Translations under genes and position numbers: made by a program
Origin: CAVOGJ01 sp963700865
GTDB taxonomy: Bacteria > Planctomycetota > Planctomycetia > Pirellulales > Pirellulaceae
Direction: 5' to 3'
Length of the DNA: 64,000 bases
Assembly: GCA_963700865.1 (NCBI GenBank)
Contig: CAVOZC010000007.1
Span: 186,001 to 250,000, forward strand
Notes under the pieces: model-generated
What the model was told of the DNA's origin: nothing
What the model saw: only the letters and a program-made list of their open reading frames with translations
Databases searched by the model: none
Part shown: positions 17,918 to 27,174 of the stretch, piece by piece
Layout of the letters: each line of letters opens with the position of its first letter
Numbering within the stretch: the first letter of the stretch is position 1

Positions 17918-19240
17918 TCAATCAACCAGCATGCAGCGCTGTTTGAACGCGCTGGCGGGCAAGCGGACGCCCGCGGACTCGAGGCGATCCATGAAGTTCG
18001 GACGAACACCGGTCGAGATAAACTTGCCCCGTGCCGTACCTTCTTCGTCGATCCCATCTTGCTGATAGAGATAGATGTCCTGCATGACGACGGTCTCTTG
18101 CTCCATGCCAACGATCTCGGTGATGTGTGTGACTCGCCGTTTGCCGCCTTGCAGACGATTGGCCTGGATGATGATATCCACGGCACTGGCGATCTGTTGC
18201 CGCATCGCTTTTACCGGCAGTTCAAAACCGGCCATCATGATCAGGGTTTCCATACGAGCGATGGCATCACGCGGTGTATTGGCGTGGATCGTGGTCATCG
18301 ATCCTTCGTGACCCGTGTTCATGGCTTGCAGCATGTCGAGCGTTTCTGGACCACGACATTCGCCGATGATGACTCGTTCGGGACGCATACGCAGAGCATT
18401 CCGCACGAGGTCAGTGGCGGTCACCGCACCCTTGCCTTCGATATTCGACGGTCGCGTTTCCAGACGCACCACATGTTCTTGCTGCAGTTGCAATTCCGCG
18501 GCGTCTTCAATCGTGATGATACGGTCGCTGCTGGGAATGAAGCTCGATAAGGTATTGAGCAACGTGGTTTTACCCGAACCGGTACCGCCGGAGATAATCA
18601 TGTTCAAGCGAGCCTTGATGGCCCCTTCGAGCAGCATCACCATTTCTGGCGTGAAAGCCTTGAAGTTGAGCAGATCCTCCAGCTTGAGCGGGTTGCTGCC
18701 AAAGCGGCGAATGGACATCGCGGCGCCGTCGAGCGCCAGCGGGGGAATGATCGCATTCACACGAGATCCGTCGTCCAGGCGGGCGTCAACCATCGGTGAC
18801 GTCTCGTCAACCCGTCGTCCCACCTTCGATACGATGCGATCAATGATCTGCATCAGGTGTGCATTGTCGCGGAATTCGACATTCGTCTTTTCCATCTTGC
18901 CGCGACGTTCCACGTAGATACTCTTCGGACCGTTGATCAGGATATCGCAAACGTTGCTGTCCTTGAGCAGCAACTCCAGCGGACCAAGTCCAAAGGTCTC
19001 GTCCATGACCTCGTTTACCAGGCGCTCGCGCTCGTTGCGGTTGAGCAGCGTTTCCTCGGCGTCGCACAGGTGTTCCACGACGCGGCGGATTTCCCGTCGC
19101 AACACTTCGCCCTCAAGCTCGCCAACTCGGTTCAGGTCGAGCTTGTCGACGAGCTTGCCGTGAATCTTGCGTTTCAGGTCCTCAAACTCGGCTGCCTTTG
19201 ACTTTGCGTCGCCGCGTACGTTTGTTGGGAGTGTCTTCAT
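17918..19240 (-). CDS. tadA: Tad pilus ATPase TadA/CpaF
   Basis: The 440-aa product is a secretion ATPase of the CpaF type. It contains an N-terminal helical domain (KIHGKLVDKLDLNRVGELEG), the GGTGSGKTTLLN Walker A, the Asp box region RIITIEDAAELQLQ, a Walker B region (RPERVIIGECRGPE) and the His box GHEGSMTTIHANTPRDA. It powers assembly of the Flp pilus. The stop is 65 bp before tadB. Confidence 0.96.
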   Translation of the reverse strand: MKTLPTNVRGDAKSKAAEFEDLKRKIHGKLVDKLDLNRVGELEGEVLRREIRRVVEHLCDAEETLLNRNERERLVNEVMDETFGLGPLELLLKDSNVCDILINGPKSIYVERRGKMEKTNVEFRDNAHLMQIIDRIVSKVGRRVDETSPMVDARLDDGSRVNAIIPPLALDGAAMSIRRFGSNPLKLEDLLNFKAFTPEMVMLLEGAIKARLNMIISGGTGSGKTTLLNTLSSFIPSSDRIITIEDAAELQLQQEHVVRLETRPSNIEGKGAVTATDLVRNALRMRPERVIIGECRGPETLDMLQAMNTGHEGSMTTIHANTPRDAIARMETLIMMAGFELPVKAMRQQIASAVDIIIQANRLQGGKRRVTHITEIVGMEQETVVMQDIYLYQQDGIDEEGTARGKFISTGVRPNFMDRLESAGVRLPASAFKQRCMLVD

Positions 19241-19587
19241 CGACTATTTATCCTGTATGAACTGCTCGCCCGGCGTGTCTCCCACGGCTTGACGCCTGCC
19301 AAGGCCGGAGGGGTGGAGAGTCGGAGGGCGTACCCACATGCGTTTGCTGTGCAAGCATAGCTCACGTGTTGCGCACAAATTGCCACATGTGTTCCAACTT
19401 TTCGACAGTCACAACTTGCGTCGACCGCACAATCGGACCGCTGGAGAAGAAACCGCCAACCCTTCGGAGGCAAGATAAACGCACGCGCCGAAGAAAGCCA
19501 ATGTTGGCGGCGAGGGCTTATGGAACAGCAGCCACGAGGAACGCGTGGCAAGCGATGGGTCGTAGCGAATCTAACGAAAGCGGCAAT
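19241..19587. other. tadZ-tadA intergenic gap
   Basis: No gene is supported. The gap is unusually long for this compact locus and is AT-richer around 19345-19400 (TTGCGCACAAATTGCCACATG), so an internal promoter for tadABC is possible but not demonstrated. Confidence 0.3.
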
Positions 19588-20814
19588 CTATTCCGCTTCG
19601 ACCGATTCCTTAGACGCTTTGGAGGGCCAGAAGCTCAGCCATTTGGATAGGCCCCCTTTGTCGGCGACGGCCGACATGTCAAGTCCGTCATTGACCGCCG
19701 CGGCCAGCCCGAGAATCGACTGGGTAATATTGGCCTTCGGTGCCTGTTCAATCAGTGGAACCCCATTGTTTCGGACTTCGCTCATTACCCGATAATCATT
19801 CGGGACTTGCCAGAAGATCTCGCCGCCAATCGTCTCCTTGGCTTTTCGCAGACTGATCTGACCGACGTCCAAGCCGACCCGGTTGACGACAATGCGGGTT
19901 TTGTCTTTCAGGCCCTCGACTTCCACGAATGACATCATGAGTCGAACCACATTGCGGAGGCATGGCAGATCGAGTTGCGTGATCAGGAAGACATGCTCGG
20001 CCTCGGTCAGCGCTCGCATATCCAGCGGGCTGTAGCTCTTGGAAAGATCAATAATGACGTGGGAGAACGTGGCCTTGAGCAGCCCGATGACGCGTTGCAG
20101 ACTGTCCGGAGTGATCATCTCGCTCTCCTGCAGTTGCACCGGCCGTGGCAACAGATAGAGCCCCGATGCGTGCTTGGTGAGAGATCGCTTTAAGAGGGTA
20201 AAATCAAGCCGCGAGATATTCTGGGCAACGTCCGACAGCGTATAGTCGGGAATGGTGTCCAGAAAGACATCCGCATCACCCAGGGCGATGTCCAGATCGA
20301 TCAGGGCAACGGAATTTGATTCATTCAGCGCCAGGGCACAACCCAGATTTACCGCGATGCTAGTCGAGCCGACACCGCCTCCCGATCCGGCGACCGCGAT
20401 CACTTTGCAGCTGCGGGTCTTGCCACCTTTGCCAGGATTGTGGGATTGGCCAATGCGATCGAAGGCGGCAACGAGTTCCTCCGCGTCGACGGGGCTTGTA
20501 ACAAATTCGCGAGCCCCCGCTCGCATGGCCGCCAGAATCATGGCGCCGTCGTTTGAGCCGCTGACGGCGATAACCTGGCAACTGTCCACCAGCTTGGCGA
20601 GACTGCGAATCAGCTCCAGCGCCTTGTCCTGGTCGTGATCCAGCGAAACGATGGCCAACTCCGGCTCGGTCTGGGCCACGACATCCGGAAAGAATTCGTA
20701 GCGCGAGCACTCGGCCTCCAGCCAGACCATGTCCATCCCCAGCAGTAGATTCTTCAACTGCTCGCGACTTGCGTCTGCCGGATCAACGATGGCCAGTCGT
20801 GATACTTTACTCAT
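19588..20814 (-). CDS. tadZ: Tad pilus localisation ATPase TadZ/CpaE
   Basis: The 408-aa product has an N-terminal receiver-like domain (RLAIVDPADASREQLKNLL, VIAVSGSNDGAMILAAMRAG) that lacks a clear phosphoacceptor pattern, followed by a MinD/ParA-like ATPase domain with the P-loop AGSGGGVGSTSIAVNLG and the ALIDLDIALGDADVFLD segment. TadZ/CpaE proteins position the pilus machine in the cell. The P-loop has Ser-Thr in place of the usual Lys-Thr, a substitution also seen in other TadZ proteins. The gene lies 64 bp after the secretin stop. Confidence 0.9.
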   Translation of the reverse strand: MSKVSRLAIVDPADASREQLKNLLLGMDMVWLEAECSRYEFFPDVVAQTEPELAIVSLDHDQDKALELIRSLAKLVDSCQVIAVSGSNDGAMILAAMRAGAREFVTSPVDAEELVAAFDRIGQSHNPGKGGKTRSCKVIAVAGSGGGVGSTSIAVNLGCALALNESNSVALIDLDIALGDADVFLDTIPDYTLSDVAQNISRLDFTLLKRSLTKHASGLYLLPRPVQLQESEMITPDSLQRVIGLLKATFSHVIIDLSKSYSPLDMRALTEAEHVFLITQLDLPCLRNVVRLMMSFVEVEGLKDKTRIVVNRVGLDVGQISLRKAKETIGGEIFWQVPNDYRVMSEVRNNGVPLIEQAPKANITQSILGLAAAVNDGLDMSAVADKGGLSKWLSFWPSKASKESVEAE

Positions 20815-20878
20815 TGAAATCTGACCTTGCTGCTTGACGGATCGTCATCGGGATGGGTGCGGCTGCTCACGGTGTCAA

Positions 20879-22489
20879 TCAATATTCCATCTGGTCGTAT
20901 CCCGACGGTCCGAAAATCTCGGGCGCGTTTGCCGCAGCCGACTGACCATACGTCACGCCGGGTTGTTGGTAGCCGGCCGACGGCATTTGACCGTTTGACA
21001 TCGGTGCCCCTGTGCCACTTGGCGCGCCCTGCGAAGGTATTGCTTCCATCGGCATTCCCGGGACGCCTGGATAGGACTGCATGCCGCCGAGTGGGTTTTC
21101 CATCGGTCCCTGACAGCGAACCGGAGGACAGCAACGAGGAACTTCGAGGTAGCCGCGACCGTAGAAGTCGCAGTCGTCAGGCGACGTGGTGATTTCGCCG
21201 GGGCCGTACGGAGGCACTTGGTCCGGGTTGAGTGCCGCGACGAGTTCCGGTCGGACCGTTACCAGCAGCTCGATCTCATTGATGACTTCGTTGTTCCGGC
21301 GGAAGAGATTGCCTGCCCAGGGGAGTTCCGCCAGGTACGGCAAGCCGCGGCTGCTGACCTCGGTCCGTTCCTGAATCAACCCGGCCAAGGCCAGCGTCTG
21401 GCCCGCTCTCATTTCCACTGCCGTGTCGACCCAACGTGTCCGCAGACCCGGGATCGTCACACCGTTTAACTCAACACCGCGGGCGTTATCAATTTCACTC
21501 ACTTCCGGCCGTACCTCAAGGCGAATGTTGCCGTTGCCCAGCACGATCGGTACGAAGTCAACCCGCGTGCCAAACTCTTTGAATTCTACCGCATTGACAC
21601 CGAGTGCTTGCGGAATGATGACCGGGAACTGGCCACCTTCGTTGAAGCTGGCCGGCCGACCGCTCACGGTCGTCAATGTGGGCTCGGCGAGCACCTTGAG
21701 CAGCTGATTCACCCGCAGAAAGTCAACGAACCCCTGGAATTCATTGCCATTGTTGACAATTCCAAAGCGAACCGTGTCATTGCCGGTGCCGACAATGCCA
21801 CCCGCGGTCGATGCCGCGGCGTTGACAAGTCCCGACGCACCCACTGCCACGAAGTCATCGCCCGTAATCAGACCCCAATCGAAACCGATACTTCGAGCCT
21901 TGCTGCGAGAAACCTCCATCACGCGCACGTGCAAAGCCACCTGCTGCACTCCGCCGACCGAAATATTGTTAATGACCTTCGGATAGTAATCCTCGGCAAT
22001 GCGAACAATGCGACTGACCACTTCCGGGCGATCGACGTAACCGGTCAGCACCACGCTGCTGGCTAAGGGTCGCACGCGAATCGCTGCCTTGGGGAATTCC
22101 GATTGCAGGACCAGCTCCAGTTGGCGCGAGTCCGCGAAGACCACGACATCCACTGTGCGGACGTCGCCTCCCTTTTCCCACAGATTGACTTGAGTAACGC
22201 CTGGTCGCAACGCGGAAACCTGCACCTTGTTGGGAGACAAAGGAACAATGCGGAGAATTTCCTGGTTGTTCACAAGCACCCGCGGTATCTCGTTCTCGAG
22301 CGTCAGGATGCGGCTTGTATTGACCACCATTTCCAGGCGCTGTGAAGGACCGGTGACGCGAAATTCGACGGCACTTGGAGCCACCTGCGCTTGAAGAACA
22401 CTGGTCGCCGTTACCACGGTCGCCAGAAAAGAGGCGGCGAGCCACGATGCTCGTGCCGTAACGGCCTTGGGTGTTCGTTTCGCGTACAT
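20879..22489 (-). CDS. cpaC: Tad pilus secretin (RcpA/CpaC)
   Basis: The ~536-aa product has a signal peptide (WLAASFLATVVTATSVLQAQ), a pilus N-domain (VNTSRILTLENEIPRVLVNN), a BON-like region and a secretin domain with VLAEPTLTTVSGRPASFNEG and the end region RGLPYLAELPWAGNLFRR. It would form the outer-membrane pore for the Flp pilus. The last ~100 residues are rich in Gly, Pro, Met and Gln and contain Cys pairs, a feature outside the core domain. The start at 22489 (MYAKRTPK) is preferred over a longer open frame. Confidence 0.92.
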   Translation of the reverse strand: MYAKRTPKAVTARASWLAASFLATVVTATSVLQAQVAPSAVEFRVTGPSQRLEMVVNTSRILTLENEIPRVLVNNQEILRIVPLSPNKVQVSALRPGVTQVNLWEKGGDVRTVDVVVFADSRQLELVLQSEFPKAAIRVRPLASSVVLTGYVDRPEVVSRIVRIAEDYYPKVINNISVGGVQQVALHVRVMEVSRSKARSIGFDWGLITGDDFVAVGASGLVNAAASTAGGIVGTGNDTVRFGIVNNGNEFQGFVDFLRVNQLLKVLAEPTLTTVSGRPASFNEGGQFPVIIPQALGVNAVEFKEFGTRVDFVPIVLGNGNIRLEVRPEVSEIDNARGVELNGVTIPGLRTRWVDTAVEMRAGQTLALAGLIQERTEVSSRGLPYLAELPWAGNLFRRNNEVINEIELLVTVRPELVAALNPDQVPPYGPGEITTSPDDCDFYGRGYLEVPRCCPPVRCQGPMENPLGGMQSYPGVPGMPMEAIPSQGAPSGTGAPMSNGQMPSAGYQQPGVTYGQSAAANAPEIFGPSGYDQMEY

Positions 22490-22559
22490 CCTTGTACTTC
22501 CTTTTGGTTGTTCCGGGCCGAACGGCCCGATCTGTGGAAAAGTGACTCTCGTCTTGGTC

Positions 22560-23573
22560 CTAAAAATGCAGGTCGCCAAAATTCAATTCGTGCGCATCTT
22601 CTTTTTCCGCGGCGGCTCCCTCGCCGGTCTTCACAGGTGTCTCTGTTCCCGTGCCGACTTCGACCCCCTCGCCCGGCGTGAAGGGGGGGAGAGGCGTCGT
22701 CGTGGCGACGCTGCCCGAACCGGTCGTGCCGCCCGTCACAAGCTGGGGAAGTTCTCCATCCTCGTTGAACCGGAAGACGCGTGCGTCCCCGCTTCCATCC
22801 AGGATCTGCATCTTGAATCCATCGTCGATCACGACCTCCACCGGCTGAGCTGCCGGTGCCGGAGCTACTGGTCGGGGATCGTAGTCGTAACCGCCACGGT
22901 TGCTGTTCTCGTCTTCAGGGCTACGCAACGACAGACTCAGTTGGCCCTGCGAGCTGAAGAAGACAAGCTTCGTCGCTTGATCCGGTGTCACCTGCAGCGA
23001 AACCGTCTTGGCCGCGATCGTGCCCCCGTCCTGATCCGGCTGGCGAATGATCTGGTCGTTGATCGCGAAGACCTCAATATCCGACAGAATGATTTCCGCC
23101 TTCGGAGCCGCATTGCGGCCATTGCCGCGAATGTAGGCCATGATGTCCACGTGGTCGCCCGGCTGAATCAGGTGCGACACAGAAGATTCCATCGTCACCT
23201 TGACTGAAATGACACGATGTCCGGGCTTCACCCGCGACGCGGCACTCGTCAAACTTTCTTGATTCGCCAGTTTACCCAGCAGAATCGGCTCACCCGCGAA
23301 TAGCCGCTGGTTGGGTGCCATCCCCTCAAGTTGTTCGGCTGTCGTGACAGCTCCCGGGGGAATCCGATCCACCGGCCACTCCTCCAATTTCACCCGCTGC
23401 GCGCTGAGTTCCTCCGCGACCCCAATATCGGTCACCGCCACGTAAATGGGACTCGTCTTGACGGCTTCGGCATTGTCATCCGAGCCTCGCTCCACGACTT
23501 GACTGATGCCAATCGAGGCGATCAGGCCGCAGCCCAGGGCAATCAGGATCAAGATCATCGATTTTGGACGCAT
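22560..23573 (-). CDS. cpaB: Flp pilus assembly protein CpaB/RcpC
   Basis: The 337-aa product begins with an N-terminal membrane anchor (SMILILIALGCGLIASIGI) followed by an SAF/CpaB domain (VAVTDIGVAEELSAQRVKLE, VISVKVTMESSVSHLIQPGDHVDI). CpaB works with the secretin in the periplasm and outer membrane. The C-terminal ~100 residues are low-complexity (PAPAAQPVEVVI, GTGTETPVKTGEG). It lies 70 bp upstream of the secretin. Confidence 0.92.
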   Translation of the reverse strand: MRPKSMILILIALGCGLIASIGISQVVERGSDDNAEAVKTSPIYVAVTDIGVAEELSAQRVKLEEWPVDRIPPGAVTTAEQLEGMAPNQRLFAGEPILLGKLANQESLTSAASRVKPGHRVISVKVTMESSVSHLIQPGDHVDIMAYIRGNGRNAAPKAEIILSDIEVFAINDQIIRQPDQDGGTIAAKTVSLQVTPDQATKLVFFSSQGQLSLSLRSPEDENSNRGGYDYDPRPVAPAPAAQPVEVVIDDGFKMQILDGSGDARVFRFNEDGELPQLVTGGTTGSGSVATTTPLPPFTPGEGVEVGTGTETPVKTGEGAAAEKEDAHELNFGDLHF

Positions 23574-23998
23574 AGCGAGTACCTCTGGGTGGCCACGATG
23601 TCTTCACCCGGTCCTTGGATCGTCTTCGTGGATTCGTTTATCTTCTAACTCAGCCGCAGCGCTTCCGAAGACGCCACGTCAGGCTTCGTCAATTACAACG
23701 GTATCATGAACATTGGCGTTCCAACGCCAAAACTTCATCGACATTGGTAGGATTTCCTTGTGTCCTCGCCAAATGCGACAAATTCGCTCCACCTTCCAGG
23801 TGGGATCGCAACGCCGTACCAGCCGACTACCGATACCGGTAATCCGCCCGCACAGCCCGGCCGTTCCTGTCTTTCGGTTCAATCGATACAGGCACTGAAC
23901 TTGGTGCAGCCGGGCCGGTTGAGTTTGCGCGATCGGCAAAGTCGACGCAGGCTTTTAAGTTGCCGCATGTCCCCTGATTTAACAGCTCCCGCTGGCCG
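23574..23998. promoter_or_regulatory. Leader/intergenic region upstream of cpaB
   Basis: No gene is supported in these 425 bp. A perfect small hairpin, TTGGCGTT-CC-AACGCCAA, lies at 23713-23730. It is not followed by a T-run in either direction, so it is not an obvious terminator. The size of the gap suggests that cpaB and the genes after it have their own promoter. Confidence 0.35.
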
Positions 23999-24547
23999 CT
24001 AAATGAGCAGCCCTTGCCAGGCAAAGTAAGCGATGGAGCCAATGGCAATCGGAATTCCGTAGGGGAGCAGCAGCATGCGACTCTTCCGCTCCGCCGCGAT
24101 TTCCGCGAGTTGATTTGGATCGCGAATCGTCATGATTTCCTGCAAGATCATGACAAATTGGTTCGCGTGCTTGCTAAGCGACCTTTGGAAGACCGTCATG
24201 GCAATGGCCAGAATCGCCCCGATGACCGCGGTGAATGCAAAAGCCCAGAACGTATGGGGACCGTGCATCCAGGCACCCACGCCGGCCATGAGTTTCACAT
24301 CTCCAGCGCCCATGCCGCCAATCGCGTAGGCGGGGAGCAACAGGCCCAAGCCAATGGCGGTTCCCAGCAGGCTCGTGCCGATGCCTTCCCAGCCCATGGC
24401 GAATCCGCTGTAGACCCAACCGCTAATGATCATGGGAAACGTGATCCAGTTCGGCACCTTAAGTTGAATGCCGTCAATCACGGCCGCCACAATCAGCGTG
24501 ATGGTAACGAACCACACAGGCCAGTGTTCGAATATCGTTGTAAGCAT
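23999..24547 (-). CDS. cpaA: Prepilin peptidase (A24A, TadV/CpaA type)
   Basis: The 182-aa product is a multi-pass membrane aspartic peptidase with the first catalytic Asp in VAAVIDGIQLKVPNW and the second in GGMGAGDVKLMAGVGAW (GxGDxK). It would cleave the Flp prepilin encoded just upstream. It lacks the N-terminal methylase domain of larger prepilin peptidases, as is usual for TadV. Hydrophobic segments cover most of the length. Confidence 0.92.
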   Translation of the reverse strand: MLTTIFEHWPVWFVTITLIVAAVIDGIQLKVPNWITFPMIISGWVYSGFAMGWEGIGTSLLGTAIGLGLLLPAYAIGGMGAGDVKLMAGVGAWMHGPHTFWAFAFTAVIGAILAIAMTVFQRSLSKHANQFVMILQEIMTIRDPNQLAEIAAERKSRMLLLPYGIPIAIGSIAYFAWQGLLI

Positions 24548-24611
24548 TATCTCTCATCCCCTTCATTCTTGCTTTGTTTTGTCGCCGTCAATGTCTTGAC
24601 ACCACAGTGTC

Positions 24612-24722
24612 TTAAAACCGCATCATGAATATGTAGCTTACGACTGCGGCAATTGCCGTGGAAACAAAGCAGATAAGTTCCACAGCCCCGGCCATCATTT
24701 CCGTTGGTACCGCTGGATACAT
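24612..24722 (-). CDS. 36-aa single-span membrane protein of the Tad locus
   Basis: A short gene encodes MYPAVPTEMMAGAVELICFV, then a hydrophobic run (STAIAAVVSYIFMM) and a final RF. A ribosome-binding site GAGGTG lies about 8 nt before the ATG. It is placed between the flp pilin and the prepilin peptidase, so it is likely translated and associated with the pilus, for example as a minor subunit or assembly partner. It has no Flp cleavage motif (G/x4-E-Y), so it is not a second pilin of the usual kind. I do not recognise a family. Confidence 0.6.
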   Translation of the reverse strand: MYPAVPTEMMAGAVELICFVSTAIAAVVSYIFMMRF

Positions 24723-24773
24723 TTGTGACACCTCGCAGCGTTCGGTGAACTTGAAGTCTCGATTTGCAAAATT

Positions 24774-24803
24774 ACCCCCCGGTGCCTCGCGGCGCCGGGG
24801 GGT
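24774..24803 (-). terminator. GC-rich hairpin after flp
   Basis: ACCCCCCGGTGCC, then TCGC, then GGCGCCGGGGGGT forms a 13-bp stem with one G-T wobble. On the minus strand it is followed by AATTTTGC. It lies 48 bp after the flp stop and before the downstream Tad genes, so it probably acts as a partial terminator or 3' stabiliser that lets pilin mRNA exceed the rest of the operon. Confidence 0.7.
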
Positions 24804-24850
24804 GTTATGTAGCACAGTAGACACAAACGTGTCGAAGCCGTGACGATGAC

Positions 24851-25033
24851 CTAGCTGGCCGCGGACAGTTCGTTGGCAACCTTGTCGAAGGCAGCGTTGG
24901 CGTTCGTGCCGATCGTGCCGATCGTGGTCAAGCAGACGATAATAATCAGCGCGAGCATCACAGCGTACTCAACCGCCGTGGGGCCGTCTTCCGATGCCAA
25001 GAAACGTTGAACCTTCTTCGCGAAATTCTTCAT
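24851..25033 (-). CDS. flp: Flp-type pilin
   Basis: The 60-aa product has a short basic leader (MKNFAKKVQRFLASEDG) followed by PTAVEYAVMLALIIIVCLTT. The cleavage site is after the Gly of SEDG, with the conserved Glu-Tyr at +5/+6, as in Flp prepilins. The hydrophobic N-terminus of the mature pilin is followed by a short helical tail. The ribosome-binding site GGAGGAAT lies 5 nt before the ATG, consistent with strong expression. It is the first gene of the minus-strand Tad locus. Confidence 0.95.
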   Translation of the reverse strand: MKNFAKKVQRFLASEDGPTAVEYAVMLALIIIVCLTTIGTIGTNANAAFDKVANELSAAS

Positions 25034-25515
25034 GGGATTCCTCCAAAATTGTGGCCTGACAAGGCAGCACCACATTCAAATTGAAATCGTGAGACCTCGA
25101 CAAATACCGGATTTACACCCGATTGGCCTGCAAGCCGACGAGGCCCCACATGACACACGTTGCGTCTTCCCATTGTCGCGCCTTGATGATCAACTTTTTC
25201 AAGCTGACCTATTCTTTCGGCAGCCAGGCTACCCCGAGGGGCCCTTGGCTTTGCGCGTCACTCCCCAAGAGAGCAACTTGCCTTTATCGAGAATGGAAAG
25301 CAGCCAGGCTTGTGACCCGCAGGTCCTCGCCTTCACTTGAAACCTAGGTCAGTTTCCCGACTAGTCAAACTTTTCGGTTCAGGAAAACTGAAATGTCTGT
25401 CCGGTGACGACAGTAAGGCGGTGCGAGCCTGTCGATCGCAGGGATTGCGACAGTCATGCGGGGGAGGGGGACGCACGGCCGAGATCGCCGCCGCGACGGT
25501 CCAGGACCTTGAAGG
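25034..25515. promoter_or_regulatory. Upstream region of flp / 3' region of pdxH
   Basis: No gene is supported. The flp side (25034-25150) should hold the promoter for the Tad locus; apart from the strong ribosome-binding site I see no clear -35/-10 pair or sigma-54 element. The pdxH side has no obvious T-tailed hairpin. Confidence 0.35.
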
Positions 25516-26160
25516 CTACGGAGAGAGCCGGACCCGCGACCAGCCCGCCGTCTGCCGGCTGTAGAGCACCCGATCGTGAAGTCGATTGGATCGACCTTGC
25601 CAGAACTCAATCGATTGCGGACGCACACGAACGCCGCCCCACCTTTCCGGACGAGGCGGAGATTCGCTGGGGGCCAGGCTGGCCGTCAGTGCCTCGGCGG
25701 CCGTCTCCAATTCCCTCCGCGAAGAGATCTCCTGACTCTGGCAGGAAACAATCGCGCTGATGCGGCTACCCAAGGGTCGGCTGTGGAAATAGCGATCGGA
25801 GAGTTCGGCAGCCACCGGCTCCGCGGTTCCCTGCACGCGCACCTGGCGATGAATGCGATCCCACCAGAAAACGAGCGACACGCTCGGGTTCGCCAGGATC
25901 TCACGACCCTTGTGACTGCCATAATCCGTAAAGAACACAAATCCACCGTCCGATAGCTCCTTGAGCAATACCACGCGACTGGACGGAATCCCATCCGGCG
26001 TGCAGGTGGAGAGCACCATGCCGTTCGGTTCGTAGATCTCCGCCTCTTCCGCTTCCTGAAACCAGACCCGAAATTGGTCGAGCGGGTCTTCCAACAAGTC
26101 GGCCGGGTCGATACCCCGGTTACCATAGTCGCGGCGGAGTTCCGAAAGTCGGTCGATCAT
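25516..26160 (-). CDS. pdxH: Pyridoxamine 5'-phosphate oxidase
   Basis: The 214-aa product matches PdxH: LRRDYGNRGID, DPLDQFRVWFQEAEEAEI, the FMN-binding segment PSSRVVLLKEL and FFTDYGSHKGREI, QVRVQGTAEPV and the C-terminal region ending in SRVRLSP. The enzyme uses FMN and O2 to convert pyridoxine/pyridoxamine phosphate to pyridoxal phosphate. The ATG at 26160 is preferred; the open frame continues to 26307 but runs into sequence unlike the family near the tRNA. Confidence 0.93.
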   Translation of the reverse strand: MIDRLSELRRDYGNRGIDPADLLEDPLDQFRVWFQEAEEAEIYEPNGMVLSTCTPDGIPSSRVVLLKELSDGGFVFFTDYGSHKGREILANPSVSLVFWWDRIHRQVRVQGTAEPVAAELSDRYFHSRPLGSRISAIVSCQSQEISSRRELETAAEALTASLAPSESPPRPERWGGVRVRPQSIEFWQGRSNRLHDRVLYSRQTAGWSRVRLSP

Positions 26161-26387
26161 CGGGCAAGACTCGCAGAAGAAGGGGCTTGAGGGGATAGGA
26201 GCCGCCGGCAGCGATGGGGAGATGGTGCGCAGGCACCGCGGACATGATCCGCCAGCCAAACTGGGCGGTGCCCGGCCCGCCAACAGTCCCCTTCCGCCGC
26301 GAAGCAACCGCAGGGGAGAGGCAGAAGCAACGCTCCGTCTGCCTGGACCGGGAAAGCCGATCCCTCCGCCAGCTGCGGAGGAGAAGT

Positions 26388-26471
26388 GGGCCTGAGAGGA
26401 GTCGAACCTCCACGTCCGTAAAGGACACTAGAACCTGAATCTAGCGCGTCTGCCAATTCCGCCACAAGCCC
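26388..26471 (-). tRNA. tRNA-Leu (anticodon CAG)
   Basis: On the minus strand, GGGCTTG pairs with CAGGCCC. The D-arm contains GCGGAATTGGCAGACGC, the anticodon stem is CTAGA/TCTAG with loop TTCAGGT (anticodon CAG, codon CTG), a long variable arm (TGTCCTTTACGGACG) follows, and the T-arm is GGAGG TTCGACT CCTCT. The 84-nt length and long variable arm fit a class II leucine tRNA. CCA is not encoded. Confidence 0.95.
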
Positions 26472-26691
26472 GAGCTGTTATTTTTAGTAGTTTGGGCCTC
26501 CCATGGCTAGTGGTGGTTTGGGCTGTCCTCCATATTTCCACCCTAGCCTTGAAATCGTCCGACGCCCCACTACCTGCAACGTCGACAGGTTTCTTACCTG
26601 GCGTACTCCCGCCGGGTCAAAGGCCAGCTAACGAGCCTTGAGGAAAACGAGGGCGACATCGACGTACAGCCCTATCCCTCTCGGGCTGTTG

Positions 26692-26697
26692 TATAAT
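26692..26697 (+). promoter_or_regulatory. Candidate -10 box (TATAAT)
   Basis: A consensus TATAAT lies 51 bp upstream of the start at 26749, in a locally AT-rich spot. No good -35 is visible 16-18 bp upstream (CAGCCC region), so this is only a candidate. The duplicated gene remnant at 29351-29468 lacks this box because a deletion removed it. Confidence 0.4.
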
Positions 26698-26748
26698 GGC
26701 GTTGTTCATTGAGAACGACGACGAACGCCACCACCAAGGAGTCAAACG

Positions 26749-27174
26749 ATGCCCCCGCTGGTGAAAAACATACTGGCTGTCATCGCAGGTTTTGTGGTGG
26801 GGAGCGTCATCAACATGTCGATGATCACCGTCGGGCCAATGGTGATTCCGCTGCCGGAAGGTGTCGACATGTCGGATATGGACAAAATTGCCGAGAACCT
26901 TAAGCGACTCGAACCGGTCAACTTTATCGCACCTTGGCTGGCTCACGCCTTGGGCACACTTGTCGGAGCATTTGTTGCCGCGAAGGCGGCGGCTAGTCAC
27001 AAGATGACGTTCGCGCTTGGCATCGGCGTGTTGTTTCTGCTAGGAGGCATCATGATGGTATTGATGGTTGGCGGGCCGGTATGGTTCGCCGCGATCGACC
27101 TGATCGGGGCCTACTTGCCTATGGCATTCCTGGGCGGAATGCTGGGTGCAGGGAAGCGGTCGCCTCGGGAATGA
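26749..27174 (+). CDS. Four-span membrane protein of unknown function
   Basis: The 141-aa product has four hydrophobic segments: LAVIAGFVVGSVINMSMITV, WLAHALGTLVGAFVAAKAAA, FALGIGVLFLLGGIMMVLMV and AAIDLIGAYLPMAFLGGMLG. A polar loop after the first (PEGVDMSDMDKIAENLKRLE) is probably outside the membrane. I recognise no named family. AAGGAG lies 8 nt before the ATG. A deletion derivative of this gene is present at 29351-29468, so the locus has been duplicated and partly lost. Confidence 0.75.
   Translation: MPPLVKNILAVIAGFVVGSVINMSMITVGPMVIPLPEGVDMSDMDKIAENLKRLEPVNFIAPWLAHALGTLVGAFVAAKAAASHKMTFALGIGVLFLLGGIMMVLMVGGPVWFAAIDLIGAYLPMAFLGGMLGAGKRSPRE

Noticed and set aside
23713..23730. Rho-independent terminator
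   Set aside because: The hairpin is perfect but only 8 bp and is not followed by a T-run on either strand.
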